Of a DNA stretch of 64,000 bases, positions 16,115 to 25,783 are shown piece by piece. The stretch comes from Nodosilinea sp. LEGE 07088. GTDB taxonomy: Bacteria > Cyanobacteriota > Cyanobacteriia > Phormidesmidales > Phormidesmidaceae. The first letter of the stretch is position 1; every line of letters starts with the position of its first letter. The notes under the pieces were generated by a model that searched no databases, was not told where the DNA came from, and saw nothing but the letters and a program-made list of their open reading frames with translations. Location: positions 1 to 64,000 of the forward strand of contig NZ_JADEWX010000014.1 in assembly GCF_015207395.1 (NCBI RefSeq), read 5' to 3'. The translations under genes and the position numbers were made by a program.

Positions 16115-18538
16115 CTAATTTACATCGGCCAGTTTGGTCATGCCCTGCACGTACCACTTACCGTCTTGACGTACCAAATCGTACTGCATTCGGAGGGTAT
16201 CATCGTAGGCGGCACCGGTATTTTCAACCCCAAACTCAAATAATTGAGCCTTTTCAGAGACAACGGCGATCGCCTGGAGCTGATCGACGGTCGGGTCATC
16301 GGGGGTTACAGACTCCACCTCAACGGTGTGTTTATACTCCCAATACCAGTTTTCTTGAACGGCGGCATCGGCCCGCCGCTGCCACTGGGTCAGCACTGGC
16401 TCGAGCAAAATATCCCCTAGGCGATCGCCCTGATAGTCTTTACCGAGGGCCGCTTGCTTAACTTCGAGCCATTCGCTGATCACTCGATTGGCCATATCAG
16501 TGACGCCGATTTCGGCAGCGGCAGGCGGGGCTTCTGGAATTTCGAAGGCGGGCTGGTCGAGGCTAATGGCTAACGGCTGACCCGAGATGCGGGGGCCGCT
16601 AAAGGCAGCGGTCACCCAGCCCAGCGCTCGCATCGTACCAAAGCCTAAAATACCCACCCCAACAACACCAGCGGCCCCCACCAGGGCCAGCCGCCCCCAG
16701 TGGGGTGAAGCACTCCGGCTCTGACGGCCAGGCGCAGTATCCGGCGAAAAGGCTTGCCCTGGAGCCAGACTGGCGGCTTCGGGGGGGTGAGATCGGCGTT
16801 TTTTAGCCGGTATCGCCGGATCACTATTCGGGGCCGCCATCTGCCCCTCAGGGGACAACTGGGCCACCCGTTCTGCCACTGAAAGATCGTCAACGTTAGG
16901 ATCTTGTCGGCGCTCACGAGCAGGGGTTTCTAATCTGTCAGCAGTCGGCGGGCTAGGACGCTTTGAGGGTGAATAAAAGCGTCCATTGCCATTGCCATTA
17001 CGAGCCTGAGCAGCCCCCGGGTAAGCCGTATAGCCATTCCCACTGTAGCCCGCCGAGTCAGTCGGCCCAGCGGGCGGCGGCCCAACTCGCTGGGCCGTAG
17101 CGGCAGGGTTAGGCATAGTGGGCGCGTCAATGGGGAGTGACCCTGCGATCGTGGGGAACTGAGCCGCCCCGGCGGCGGCAGCAACCGGGAACTGGGTCGC
17201 CCCGAGTTGGGCCCCCCGGGTCTCCGTTGGCGAACCTACAGGCATGGTCTCGAGGTAGGCCTGTACCTGGGCATCGGCGAAGTAGTCTTTAAGGGTGGCC
17301 TCCTGGTCTTTAAAGTCACGAAAGTGAGGGAACAGTTCGTCCTTCAGCCAGCGCTCGGCGTAAAGGCACAGGCCCGGCAGTAGATCGGGCGACTGGCGCG
17401 AGTGCTCGCGAATGTAGGCCAGGGGCTCGTATTCCTGGCTGAGTTCTAGGGCGCGATTGGCCTCGTCAGTCTGTCCCAACAGCAGAGCACAGACCGCCTG
17501 CTCCAGGTGCACATCCTGCTGCGCCCCTAACCGCAACAACAGCTGTTTAGCCCGGCGCACCAGCGCCGGTTGGTGGCGAGCGAAGCCACGGGCCAGCAGG
17601 GCATAGACCGTTAAATAAGTGGCGACGGGGGAGGGGCGACGGGCCTCGTGCTCAAATAGCTCTTGCTGCTCAGAGGCCGTGAGATAGTCGCGCAGTTGCT
17701 GAATAAACCGCAAAAAGTCGTCGATGGCCAGCCCAGAGAGATCGTCTTCGGTACCTTCGATGCCGCCTCGGTCTTCGAGCATAGCCTTGAGGAGCTTCAG
17801 CCCTTGACGTCGCTCTCGGGTTTGATCTAGAGAGCGTGCCAAGAGCTCCAGCACCCGGTAGGGGCGCAGTTTGTAAAGTTCGGTCTGAATCTCAGCCCGC
17901 AAATTTGAAAAGTAGTTGCCCCGGGCCAGCAGCTCATGACCGGTTTGTAGCGAATCGGCAGCCACTTCGTACTGGCGCTGCTGCCACTGCTCACGCCCCA
18001 ACTCTAGACAGGCTAAGGCTAAGGTGAGGACTACATCTTCCTGGCCAGGGTCAGGGATAGCCGCGCCGTCGCTGGCGTAGGGGTTGCTGATCTGAGACTG
18101 CCCCAGCTGAAGCACCTGCTCATACTCCCCCAGCTCTAGCAAAAGCAGCAGTGCCCCCACGAGCTGGTCGCTATCAATCTCAATCTTGGAGCTTTGGACT
18201 TCGCTGCCGCCAGGTTCGGTTGCCAGCGATCGCAGGGCAGCTTCCCCAGCGTCCAGGGTGAGAGCTTGTCCGGGTCGCACCTCTGGCTGGGGATCGGGTT
18301 CCATATCAACCGTGTAGGCACTGGCCAGAAACTTACTGTCATAGTCGCGCCGCCGCTCGGCATCGGACAGCACGGCATAGGCTTCGTCAATGAGATGTTT
18401 GCGGGCCTCAATGGCAGCCGATGAGAACTCGCGCCGGGGCAACTGCAGACTGCGATCGCGATGGGCCTGTTTGAGCTGATCTGCGGTCGCCTGAATGGGC
18501 AGCCCTAAAATTCGGTAGTAGTCTAACGGAATTTGCAC
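16115..18538 (-). CDS. ftn2: Cell division protein Ftn2/ZipN (ARC6 homologue)
   Basis: 807 residues, full length for the family. A J-domain-like N-terminus (about 4-70: DYYRILGLPIQATADQLKQAHRDR ... DEAYAVLSDAERRRDYD) lacks the HPD triplet of true DnaJ. A long helical middle is followed by a Pro/Ala-rich linker and a TM helix at about 613-635. The periplasmic C-terminal IMS/DUF4101 domain (about 680-807) has the typical ending KWYVQGMTKL. Ftn2/ZipN anchors FtsZ to the membrane and organises the cyanobacterial divisome. It is the first gene of the minus-strand series, so its promoter lies in the 780-base gap above. Confidence 0.93.
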   Translation of the reverse strand: MQIPLDYYRILGLPIQATADQLKQAHRDRSLQLPRREFSSAAIEARKHLIDEAYAVLSDAERRRDYDSKFLASAYTVDMEPDPQPEVRPGQALTLDAGEAALRSLATEPGGSEVQSSKIEIDSDQLVGALLLLLELGEYEQVLQLGQSQISNPYASDGAAIPDPGQEDVVLTLALACLELGREQWQQRQYEVAADSLQTGHELLARGNYFSNLRAEIQTELYKLRPYRVLELLARSLDQTRERRQGLKLLKAMLEDRGGIEGTEDDLSGLAIDDFLRFIQQLRDYLTASEQQELFEHEARRPSPVATYLTVYALLARGFARHQPALVRRAKQLLLRLGAQQDVHLEQAVCALLLGQTDEANRALELSQEYEPLAYIREHSRQSPDLLPGLCLYAERWLKDELFPHFRDFKDQEATLKDYFADAQVQAYLETMPVGSPTETRGAQLGATQFPVAAAAGAAQFPTIAGSLPIDAPTMPNPAATAQRVGPPPAGPTDSAGYSGNGYTAYPGAAQARNGNGNGRFYSPSKRPSPPTADRLETPARERRQDPNVDDLSVAERVAQLSPEGQMAAPNSDPAIPAKKRRSHPPEAASLAPGQAFSPDTAPGRQSRSASPHWGRLALVGAAGVVGVGILGFGTMRALGWVTAAFSGPRISGQPLAISLDQPAFEIPEAPPAAAEIGVTDMANRVISEWLEVKQAALGKDYQGDRLGDILLEPVLTQWQRRADAAVQENWYWEYKHTVEVESVTPDDPTVDQLQAIAVVSEKAQLFEFGVENTGAAYDDTLRMQYDLVRQDGKWYVQGMTKLADVN

Positions 18539-19318
18539 AGCTCACGTCCCCAACGGCGAATTCACTCGAAATAGTATCCAAAAAGATTTATTGCGGACTG
18601 CCCAAGCCACCGAACTTTAACAACTGCCGCGGCAGCCAAATAGGGCAATCCCAATTTCTTGCCCCGTCATCAACGCTCCTACCCAAAGCAAGCCCTTAGG
18701 GGCAGCAGGCGCAACCTCATCCCTGCGTCCTTCGGTCCGCACCCCCCTGGATGTTACTAGGGCGCTGGGAAACAGCTCTACCCTATCGCGTTTGCCCTCA
18801 AATCAGAACAAAAATGAAGTTTATAACACAAGCCTACTCCCACTGCCAGAGGTGGGCTCGACCTTGACCCCGCTAACCTCGTAGCCTATTCACAACGAAT
18901 CTCGCCCGAGGCGATACCGGTTTCTAGGCAGCATCCATAGCCCAGCCAGACCGCCCATATTGTTAGTCTTTCACAACTTAGGCACACCGATGACCGCCGC
19001 CGGCCAAGGCAGCTTAAAGATTGGATAAAGGTCTCTGCCAGCTACTCTCTTCGGGGCTCTATGGGTGCCTGTCAAGCGTCATTGAACCGTCATTGAACTC
19101 AAAATTACGTTTCCCTCGGGTCTAGGTCATCACCTTAGACCCAGTCACAACACCTTTGTGTCTCAATAAAATTTTCCTCCAGCATTGCCGAATACCCATC
19201 GCCAGCAGCCCACTCGGTATGATTATTAAGACCTACCCCAGGGGATCAGCTGCCCAAGGGGGATACTTTTCGGTATAGTCAACAGTTGGACATCGCGGCG
19301 TAGGACCCAGCAAAACCC
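18539..19318. other. Long divergent intergenic region between ftn2 and pdhA
   Basis: 780 bases with no credible ORF and no tRNA, 4.5S, tmRNA or RNase P signature that I could recognise. It must carry divergent promoters. A TATAGT hexamer at 19274-19279 is a candidate -10 box for pdhA. A non-coding RNA is possible but nothing specific supports one. Confidence 0.5.
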
Positions 19319-20347
19319 ATGGTTCAAGAACGGACGTTACCCCCATCTCAGGCTCCAACGGTACCCATTTCTCCCGAGCAGGGTCTGATGCTCTATGAAG
19401 ATATGATCCTGGGACGATCCTTTGAAGACAAGTGCGCCGAGATGTATTACCGGGGCAAAATGTTCGGCTTTGTCCACCTCTACAATGGGCAAGAAGCCGT
19501 CTCCACCGGGGTGATCAAGTCTCTACGGGCCGACGACTATGTGTGCAGCACCTACCGTGACCACGTCCACGCCCTCAGTGCCGGGGTACCCGCCAATAAT
19601 GTCATGGCCGAGCTATTTGGCAAAGAAACGGGCTGTAGCCGGGGGCGCGGCGGATCGATGCACCTTTTTTCCAGCGAGCACAATCTGCTCGGAGGCTTTG
19701 CGTTTATTGGCGAAGGCATTCCCGTAGCCTTGGGGGCCGCATTTCAGTCGCGCTATCGCAAAGATGCCCTGGGCGACCCCACCGCCGATCAAGTGACCGC
19801 CTGCTTCTTTGGCGATGGCACCAGCAACAACGGCCAGTTTTTTGAGTGTCTCAACATGGCGGCCCTGTGGAAACTGCCAATTTTGTTTGTCGTAGAAAAT
19901 AACAAATGGGCGATCGGTATGGCCCACGAACGGGCCACCTCCCAGCCCGAGATCTATAAGAAAGCCTCGGTGTTTGGCATGCCTGGTGTGGAAGTCGATG
20001 GTATGGACGTGATGGCCGTGCGCGCCGTCGCCCAGGAGGCCGTCGCCCGCGCCCGCGCTGGAGCAGGGCCAACCCTGATCGAATGCCTCACCTATCGGTT
20101 TCGAGGCCACTCCCTAGCCGACCCCGACGAACTGCGATCGAAGGCTGAAAAAGAAGCCTGGCTGGCCCGCGATCCTATCAAGCGGTTCGAGGCCTACCTG
20201 CTCAAGCACAACCTGACCGATGAGGCGACGCTGAAGGCGATGCGCGATCGCATCCAAACCAGTATTGATGATGCCCTCACCTTTGCTGAAGACAGCCCCG
20301 AACCCAGCCCCGACGATCTGCGCAAATATATCTTCGCCGAAGATTAG
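19319..20347 (+). CDS. pdhA: Pyruvate dehydrogenase E1 component, alpha subunit
   Basis: 342 residues. The thiamine-diphosphate binding motif [31 protein letters not shown] (GDG...NN) is complete. The regulatory-loop region [15 protein letters not shown] and the [10 protein letters not shown] segment are also present. With PdhB it forms the E1 heterotetramer that decarboxylates pyruvate in the PDH complex. pdhB follows 83 bases downstream, so they form an operon. ATG 19319 gives an N-terminus typical for the family. Confidence 0.96.
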   Translation: MVQERTLPPSQAPTVPISPEQGLMLYEDMILGRSFEDKCAEMYYRGKMFGFVHLYNGQEAVSTGVIKSLRADDYVCSTYRDHVHALSAGVPANNVMAELFGKETGCSRGRGGSMHLFSSEHNLLGGFAFIGEGIPVALGAAFQSRYRKDALGDPTADQVTACFFGDGTSNNGQFFECLNMAALWKLPILFVVENNKWAIGMAHERATSQPEIYKKASVFGMPGVEVDGMDVMAVRAVAQEAVARARAGAGPTLIECLTYRFRGHSLADPDELRSKAEKEAWLARDPIKRFEAYLLKHNLTDEATLKAMRDRIQTSIDDALTFAEDSPEPSPDDLRKYIFAED

Positions 20348-20430
20348 CGCCAGTCGCGCTAGATGCCCAGTGGATGAGACCCCCGGCCTGTCCCTAATAT
20401 CCAATTACTCCCCTATTAGCACCGAAAGAA

Positions 20431-21414
20431 ATGGCAGAAACCCTTCTATTTAATGCCCTGCGCGAAGCCATCGACGAAGAAATGGGCCGCGACGATACCG
20501 TATTTGTACTGGGTGAAGATGTCGGCGTCTACGGTGGCTCCTATAAAGTCACCAAAGATCTCTACGAGAAATATGGTGAACTCCGCGTCCTCGATACCCC
20601 GATCGCTGAAAACAGCTTTACGGGAATGGCCGTAGGGGCGGCCATGACTGGCCTACGGCCTATCATTGAGGGCATGAACATGGGCTTTTTACTGCTGGCC
20701 TTCAATCAAATTGCCAACAACGCCGGCATGCTGCGCTATACCTCCGGCGGCAACTATAAAATCCCTATGGTGATTCGCGGCCCCGGGGGGGTAGGCCGCC
20801 AACTCGGAGCTGAGCATTCCCAGCGGCTCGAGGCCTACTTTCAGGCGGTGCCAGGGCTGAAGATTGTGGCCTGCTCTACCCCCTACAATGCCAAAGGTCT
20901 ACTGAAAGCCGCTATCCGCGATAACAACCCAGTGCTGTTCTTTGAGCATGTGCTGCTTTACAACCTCAAAGAAGATCTGCCCAACCACGAGTATGTGGTG
21001 CCCCTCGACCAGGCCGAAATCGTGCGCTCCGGCAAAGACGTCACCCTGCTCACCTACTCCCGCATGCGCCACCACGTCATGCAGGCCGTCAAAGGTCTAG
21101 AGAAAAAGGGTATTGACCCCGAGGTGATCGATTTAATTTCGCTCAAGCCTCTTGATTTTGAGACCATCGGGGCTTCTATTCAGAAAACCCACCGGGTGAT
21201 CATTGTCGAAGAGTGTATGAAAACCGGCGGCATTGGGGCCGAAATCATTGCTTCCATCAATGATCGCTACTTCGACGAGCTCGATGCCCCAGTGGTGCGC
21301 CTGTCTTCCCAGGACATTCCTACCCCGTACAACGGTAAGCTAGAAACATTGACCATTGTGCAGCCCAAACAAATTGAGGCCGCCGTTGAAAACATGGTCG
21401 CTCTGAAGGTCTAG
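20431..21414 (+). CDS. pdhB: Pyruvate dehydrogenase E1 component, beta subunit
   Basis: 327 residues, starting [18 protein letters not shown]. Characteristic segments are [44 protein letters not shown] and [21 protein letters not shown]; the C-terminal transketolase domain has [15 protein letters not shown]. Forms E1 with PdhA. E2 and E3 are not in the window. secD follows after 127 bases, an order I recall from other cyanobacteria. Confidence 0.96.
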   Translation: MAETLLFNALREAIDEEMGRDDTVFVLGEDVGVYGGSYKVTKDLYEKYGELRVLDTPIAENSFTGMAVGAAMTGLRPIIEGMNMGFLLLAFNQIANNAGMLRYTSGGNYKIPMVIRGPGGVGRQLGAEHSQRLEAYFQAVPGLKIVACSTPYNAKGLLKAAIRDNNPVLFFEHVLLYNLKEDLPNHEYVVPLDQAEIVRSGKDVTLLTYSRMRHHVMQAVKGLEKKGIDPEVIDLISLKPLDFETIGASIQKTHRVIIVEECMKTGGIGAEIIASINDRYFDELDAPVVRLSSQDIPTPYNGKLETLTIVQPKQIEAAVENMVALKV

Positions 21415-21541
21415 GCGCAGGTGGTTGGCCTCCCCCAGACTGCCATCCCGACCCGATGATTCAAGCCGGTGGGTTTTGATCCATCCGTTTTAAGCTTGCA
21501 GGCAGATTGGTTCTGCTTCCGTCCCTATCGCACAAATTGCA

Positions 21542-22975
21542 ATGGCAAAATATCGAGCTTGGCTAGGGTTTATTGTGGCGCTAACGATCGCGGCGGCGGT
21601 GGTCATTGGCCAACTGCCCACGCGGCTGGGGTTAGATCTGCGGGGCGGCTCACAGTTGACGATTCAGGTGCAGCCGACCGAAGCCATTCCCACCATTACC
21701 GATCGAGAAATGGAGGCCGTGCAAACGGTCGTGGAAGGGCGGGTCAATGGCCTCGGCGTGTCGGAGGCGATCGTGCAACAGTTGGGCAATAACCAACTGT
21801 TGGTGCAGCTGCCCGGCATCAGCGATCCTGAGCAGGCGGAGCGGGTTCTAGGCGGTACGGCCCAGCTCGAGTTCCGTGCCCAGCGGGCAGGCACCGACCA
21901 ACAACTGCCGATCGAAAACCAGGTGCTCCAAACTCATCTGGGAGAACTGGCCGCCCTCCAGGCGACTGTACCCGAAAATACCCCCATAGAAACCGAAACC
22001 CAGGCCCGCATTGACAAGCTCCAGGCCGATATCAAAGCCAGCGAAGCTGCCATCAGTGACCTGTTTGAACCCAGCACCCTGGGCGGCGACAACCTCACCG
22101 ATGCCATTGCTCGCCCTACCAGCGGCACCCTCTGGGAAGTTGTGATTCAGTTTAATAACGAGGGCGGCACCCAGTTCGCCGAGATCAGTCAGGCGATCGC
22201 CGGTACTGGCCGCAGCATCGGCATTTTCCTCGACAATCGCCTGCTCAGTGCGCCTACCGTCAATGTGCAATACGCCGAAACCGGGATCACTGGCGGCAGT
22301 GCCGTCATTTCTGGCAACTTTACCGCCGAATCAGCCCGCGATTTAGAGATTCAGCTGCGAGGGGGTGCCCTACCCCTGCCGGTAGAAGTGGTTGAAAACC
22401 GCACTGTAGGCCCAACTCTGGGGCGTGACAGCATTCAGCGTAGCCTCTACGCGGGTCTGGCTGGGCTGGTGCTCGTGCTCGTGTTCATGGCGGTGTACTA
22501 TCGTCTGCCAGGCGTGCTAGCCGATATTGCCCTGATTATCTATGCGCTGCTCACCTGGGCGGCCTTTAATTTGTTGGGAGTTACCCTGACTCTACCGGGC
22601 ATTGCTGGTTTCATTCTCAGCATTGGCATGGCCGTCGATGCCAATGTGCTGATCTTTGAACGGACTCGAGAGGAGCTGAGAGCCAATAAAACCCTCTATC
22701 GTTCGGTTGAATCGGGCTTCTTTCGAGCTTTTTCCAGCATTCTAGACGGCAACGTTACTACCCTGATTTCCTGCCTGGCCCTGTTTTCCTTTGGAGCCGG
22801 GTTAGTTAAAGGGTTTGCCCTTACCCTAGGCATCGGCGTGCTGATCAGCATGTTCACGGCCCTGACCTGCACCCGGACACTGATGTTTTTGGCGATTAGC
22901 CTGCCTCAGTTTAGGCGGCCCAGCCTATTTTGCCCTGGTCTAGATTCCGTTCGTCCTACCTCTGTTCGCCCCTAG
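21542..22975 (+). CDS. secD: Protein translocase subunit SecD
   Basis: 477 residues. One N-terminal TM helix is followed by [15 protein letters not shown] (D1 motif), the periplasmic head domain and [35 protein letters not shown]. Five C-terminal TM helices contain the D5/D6 motifs ([27 protein letters not shown]). SecDF uses the proton gradient to drive late steps of protein export through SecYEG. It lies 8 bases before secF, so they are cotranscribed. The last ~20 residues ([10 protein letters not shown]...) are an unusual short tail. Confidence 0.96.
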   Translation: MAKYRAWLGFIVALTIAAAVVIGQLPTRLGLDLRGGSQLTIQVQPTEAIPTITDREMEAVQTVVEGRVNGLGVSEAIVQQLGNNQLLVQLPGISDPEQAERVLGGTAQLEFRAQRAGTDQQLPIENQVLQTHLGELAALQATVPENTPIETETQARIDKLQADIKASEAAISDLFEPSTLGGDNLTDAIARPTSGTLWEVVIQFNNEGGTQFAEISQAIAGTGRSIGIFLDNRLLSAPTVNVQYAETGITGGSAVISGNFTAESARDLEIQLRGGALPLPVEVVENRTVGPTLGRDSIQRSLYAGLAGLVLVLVFMAVYYRLPGVLADIALIIYALLTWAAFNLLGVTLTLPGIAGFILSIGMAVDANVLIFERTREELRANKTLYRSVESGFFRAFSSILDGNVTTLISCLALFSFGAGLVKGFALTLGIGVLISMFTALTCTRTLMFLAISLPQFRRPSLFCPGLDSVRPTSVRP

Positions 22976-22983
22976 GAGTGCCT

Positions 22984-23949
22984 ATGAAGCTCAACATTAT
23001 TCAGCAGCGCGGTCTCTGGTGGTTTATTTCAGGGACTTTGGTGCTGGCTAGCTTGGTGGCGATGGCAATTTCATGGCAGCAGTTTGGTGCGCCCCTGAAG
23101 CCAGGGCTTGACTTCGCTGGCGGTACCCGACTGCAGCTCAGCCGAGCCTGCTTGACGACCAACAGCTGTAGCGAAACTATTGATCTGGCTGAGGTTAGGC
23201 AGGTATTGGGGCAGCAGGGGCTTGACTCCAGCAGCCTTCAAGTCCTGGGCGATGACCGGCAGGTGATCTCCATCCGTACCCGCACCCTCGATGTCGATGA
23301 GCGCACGACGTTGCAAAATGCTCTAGATCAGGCTATCGGCCCCTTTGACCCGAGCTCCACCCAGATTGACTCAGTGGGGCCAGTGATTGGTGAGCAACTG
23401 CTAGTGTCGGGGCTGCTGGCCCTATTGGTATCCTTTGCGGGCATCGTCGCCTACCTGAGCCTGCGCTTTAAGCTTGACTACGCTCTCCTGGCGATTCTGG
23501 CTCTGGCCCACGATGTGATTATCACCTCTGGGGTGTTTGCTATCTTAGGCCTGGTGTTGAGGGTTGAGGTCGATAGCTTATTTATCGTATCGCTGCTGAC
23601 GATTGTAGGGTTCTCGGTCAACGACACGGTAGTGATTTACGATCGCGTGCGCGAGAACATCAAGCTAAATCCTGGCCTCCACATCAATGATGTCGTCGAC
23701 AGCGCGGTTAACCAGACCTTAGCTCGCTCGATCAACACCTCCCTGACGACGACATTGCCCTTGGTGGCGATCGTCATTTTTGGCGGCCCCACGCTGAAAT
23801 ATTTTGCCCTGGCCCTAATTGTGGGATTTTTAGCCGGAGCCTACTCCAGTATTTTTATCGCCAGTTCGCTGTTGGCTCTGTGGCGCGATCGCAGCGGTCA
23901 TGCCTACGGTGAATCATCTCCCCACGAGCCCCCTGAGACCTTGAGCTAA
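22984..23949 (+). CDS. secF: Protein translocase subunit SecF
   Basis: 321 residues from ATG 22984; the frame is open to 22930 but that would overlap secD. N-terminal TM then [13 protein letters not shown] (D1-like motif), periplasmic P4 domain, and TM4-6 with [18 protein letters not shown] and [20 protein letters not shown], the conserved proton-path region. Partner of SecD in the inner and thylakoid membranes. Followed after 12 bases by a small membrane protein gene. Confidence 0.96.
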   Translation: MKLNIIQQRGLWWFISGTLVLASLVAMAISWQQFGAPLKPGLDFAGGTRLQLSRACLTTNSCSETIDLAEVRQVLGQQGLDSSSLQVLGDDRQVISIRTRTLDVDERTTLQNALDQAIGPFDPSSTQIDSVGPVIGEQLLVSGLLALLVSFAGIVAYLSLRFKLDYALLAILALAHDVIITSGVFAILGLVLRVEVDSLFIVSLLTIVGFSVNDTVVIYDRVRENIKLNPGLHINDVVDSAVNQTLARSINTSLTTTLPLVAIVIFGGPTLKYFALALIVGFLAGAYSSIFIASSLLALWRDRSGHAYGESSPHEPPETLS

Positions 23950-23961
23950 ACCCCGTTAGCC

Positions 23962-24333
23962 ATGCCCTCCTCAAAACTCAACCCGCCCCTGGAAAAACTG
24001 AGGGTAGTCATACTGCGCCGCTGGTGGGCCATCAGTTGTCTTCTGTGGGTTTCTGTAGGCAGCCTCAGTCTATGGAGCCTAGGCCCCGACATCACCCAAC
24101 TGCGTCAGTACTTTACCTGGTCTGCTTTGCGCTTGAGCCTTGCCTATAATCGCCCCGCAGCTGTGGGGCTGGGGCTATGTGTGGGGCTAACGGTTGCCCT
24201 TCTCGTAGCCGAGAGCCGCTATATTCTCTTCGGGGCGACCCCGATGGAGCAGCAGCGACTGCAAAAGTTAGCTCATCGGATTGAAGCCCAAGGGCCATCC
24301 CATCCCCTCTGGCGACAAATCCATCGCGACTAG
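23962..24333 (+). CDS. Small conserved membrane protein after secF
   Basis: 123 residues with two hydrophobic segments, about 20-42 (RRWWAISCLLWVSVGSLSLWSL) and 67-92 (AAVGLGLCVGLTVALLVAESRYIL). The C-terminus is charged and ends QIHRD. Located 12 bases after secF and on the same strand, so likely the last gene of the pdhB/secDF unit. I do not know a function for it. Confidence 0.7.
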   Translation: MPSSKLNPPLEKLRVVILRRWWAISCLLWVSVGSLSLWSLGPDITQLRQYFTWSALRLSLAYNRPAAVGLGLCVGLTVALLVAESRYILFGATPMEQQRLQKLAHRIEAQGPSHPLWRQIHRD

Positions 24334-24429
24334 GGCAGGCGACAGGCTCGCGATCGCGACATTCAGCGGTTACGTTACCGTTGAATCATCAAATTGTTTT
24401 GTAGCTACCTTCAAATTCATTTCAAATCT

Positions 24430-24461
24430 GAATCAACTTGAAGCATACTTGAAGTTGATTC
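24430..24461. promoter_or_regulatory. Dyad upstream of sat, candidate operator or leader hairpin
   Basis: Perfect 10-bp inverted repeat GAATCAACTT / AAGTTGATTC with a 12-base spacer (itself GAAG...CTTG), about 120 bases before the sat start. The AT-rich surroundings contain further related TTCAA/TTGAA words. It could bind a sulfur or CRP-type regulator or fold in the leader RNA. No regulator was identified. Confidence 0.45.
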
Positions 24462-24583
24462 AACTTCGGGTGACATTTCTGCCAATATGTAATTTCATAT
24501 AACAGGAATGGTGAGTCCGTTCCTTTGGGTGGGTAACGACCCATCGTCCATGTTCTATCTCAGCAGAAGGCAGCAGTATCTCA

Positions 24584-25765
24584 ATGACTCTACAAAAAGA
24601 CGGCATTGCGCCCCACGGCGGGACCCTGGTCAATCGCCTAGTGACCACCGATAAAAAAACACTATTTTTAGATAAAGCGGATACGTTACCCCGAGTAAGC
24701 CTTGACGAGCGAGCCTTTTCTGATCTAGTGATGATCGCTATCGGGGGGTTTAGCCCCTTAACTGGCTTCATGAAAAAAGCCGACTACGATACCGTCGTTA
24801 CCGATATGCGTCTAGCCAATGGCCTCCCCTGGGCCATCCCAGTCACCCTATCGGTGAGCGAAGCTACCGCCGCCCCTTTGCAAGAAGGGACGCTGGTACG
24901 CCTAGATGACCCCATGGGCCGGTTTGTCGGGATACTCGAGCTAGAAGAGAAATATACTTACGACAAGGCTCACGAAGCCAATCATGTCTACCGCACTGAC
25001 GAAGAAAAACACCCTGGGGTCAAGGTCGTCTATGAGCAGGGAGCCGTTAACCTAGCTGGGCCGGTGTGGCTCATGCAGCGCGATCCCCATCCGCTGTTTC
25101 CGGCTTACCAGGTCGATCCGGCGGCATCGCGGGCTATGTTTCGCGATCGCAACTGGAAAACCGTAGTCGGCTTTCAGACCCGCAACCCGATTCACCGGGC
25201 CCACGAATATATTCAAAAATGCGCCCTCGAAACCGTAGATGGCCTATTTTTGCACCCGCTCGTGGGGGCAACCAAATCCGACGATATCCCCGCCGACGTG
25301 CGCATGCGCTGCTACGAGATCATGATGGAGCACTACTTCCCCCAAGACCGGGTGATTCTTGCGATCAATCCCTCCGCAATGCGCTACGCTGGGCCTAGGG
25401 AAGCGATATTCCACGCGCTAATCCGCAAGAACTACGGCTGCACCCATTTTATTGTGGGTCGTGACCATGCTGGAGTGGGTGATTACTACGGCACCTACGA
25501 TGCTCAGTACATCTTTGATGAGTTTGAGCCCGCCGAGTTGGGCATTGTGCCTATGAAGTTTGAGCATGCCTTTTACTGTACTCGTACGGGGGGCATGGCA
25601 ACGTCTAAAACGAGCCCCAGCAGCAAAGATGAGCGGATTCACCTGTCAGGCACTAAAGTTCGAGAAATGCTGCGCCAGGGAGAGCTACCCCCACCCGAGT
25701 TTTCTCGGCCTGAGGTGGCAGCTGAGCTAGCCAAAGCCATGCGGGTTCCCGAAACCGTCAGCTAA
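24584..25765 (+). CDS. sat: Sulfate adenylyltransferase (ATP sulfurylase)
   Basis: 393 residues. The ATP sulfurylase signatures are intact: [14 protein letters not shown] (active-site QxRNPxHxxH), [25 protein letters not shown], and the C-terminal [24 protein letters not shown]. It activates sulfate to adenosine phosphosulfate in the cytoplasm, the first step of assimilation. No APS kinase domain is fused. It has its own upstream region with a dyad, so is probably separately regulated. The caspase-like gene follows after only 18 bases. Confidence 0.97.
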   Translation: MTLQKDGIAPHGGTLVNRLVTTDKKTLFLDKADTLPRVSLDERAFSDLVMIAIGGFSPLTGFMKKADYDTVVTDMRLANGLPWAIPVTLSVSEATAAPLQEGTLVRLDDPMGRFVGILELEEKYTYDKAHEANHVYRTDEEKHPGVKVVYEQGAVNLAGPVWLMQRDPHPLFPAYQVDPAASRAMFRDRNWKTVVGFQTRNPIHRAHEYIQKCALETVDGLFLHPLVGATKSDDIPADVRMRCYEIMMEHYFPQDRVILAINPSAMRYAGPREAIFHALIRKNYGCTHFIVGRDHAGVGDYYGTYDAQYIFDEFEPAELGIVPMKFEHAFYCTRTGGMATSKTSPSSKDERIHLSGTKVREMLRQGELPPPEFSRPEVAAELAKAMRVPETVS

Positions 25766-25783
25766 GAGGATGCGATCAACTCG

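Noticed and set aside
18539-19318. Housekeeping RNA gene (rnpB, ffs, ssrA or tRNA)
   Set aside because: No conserved core of any of these was seen on either strand by eye; only a covariance-model scan could settle it.
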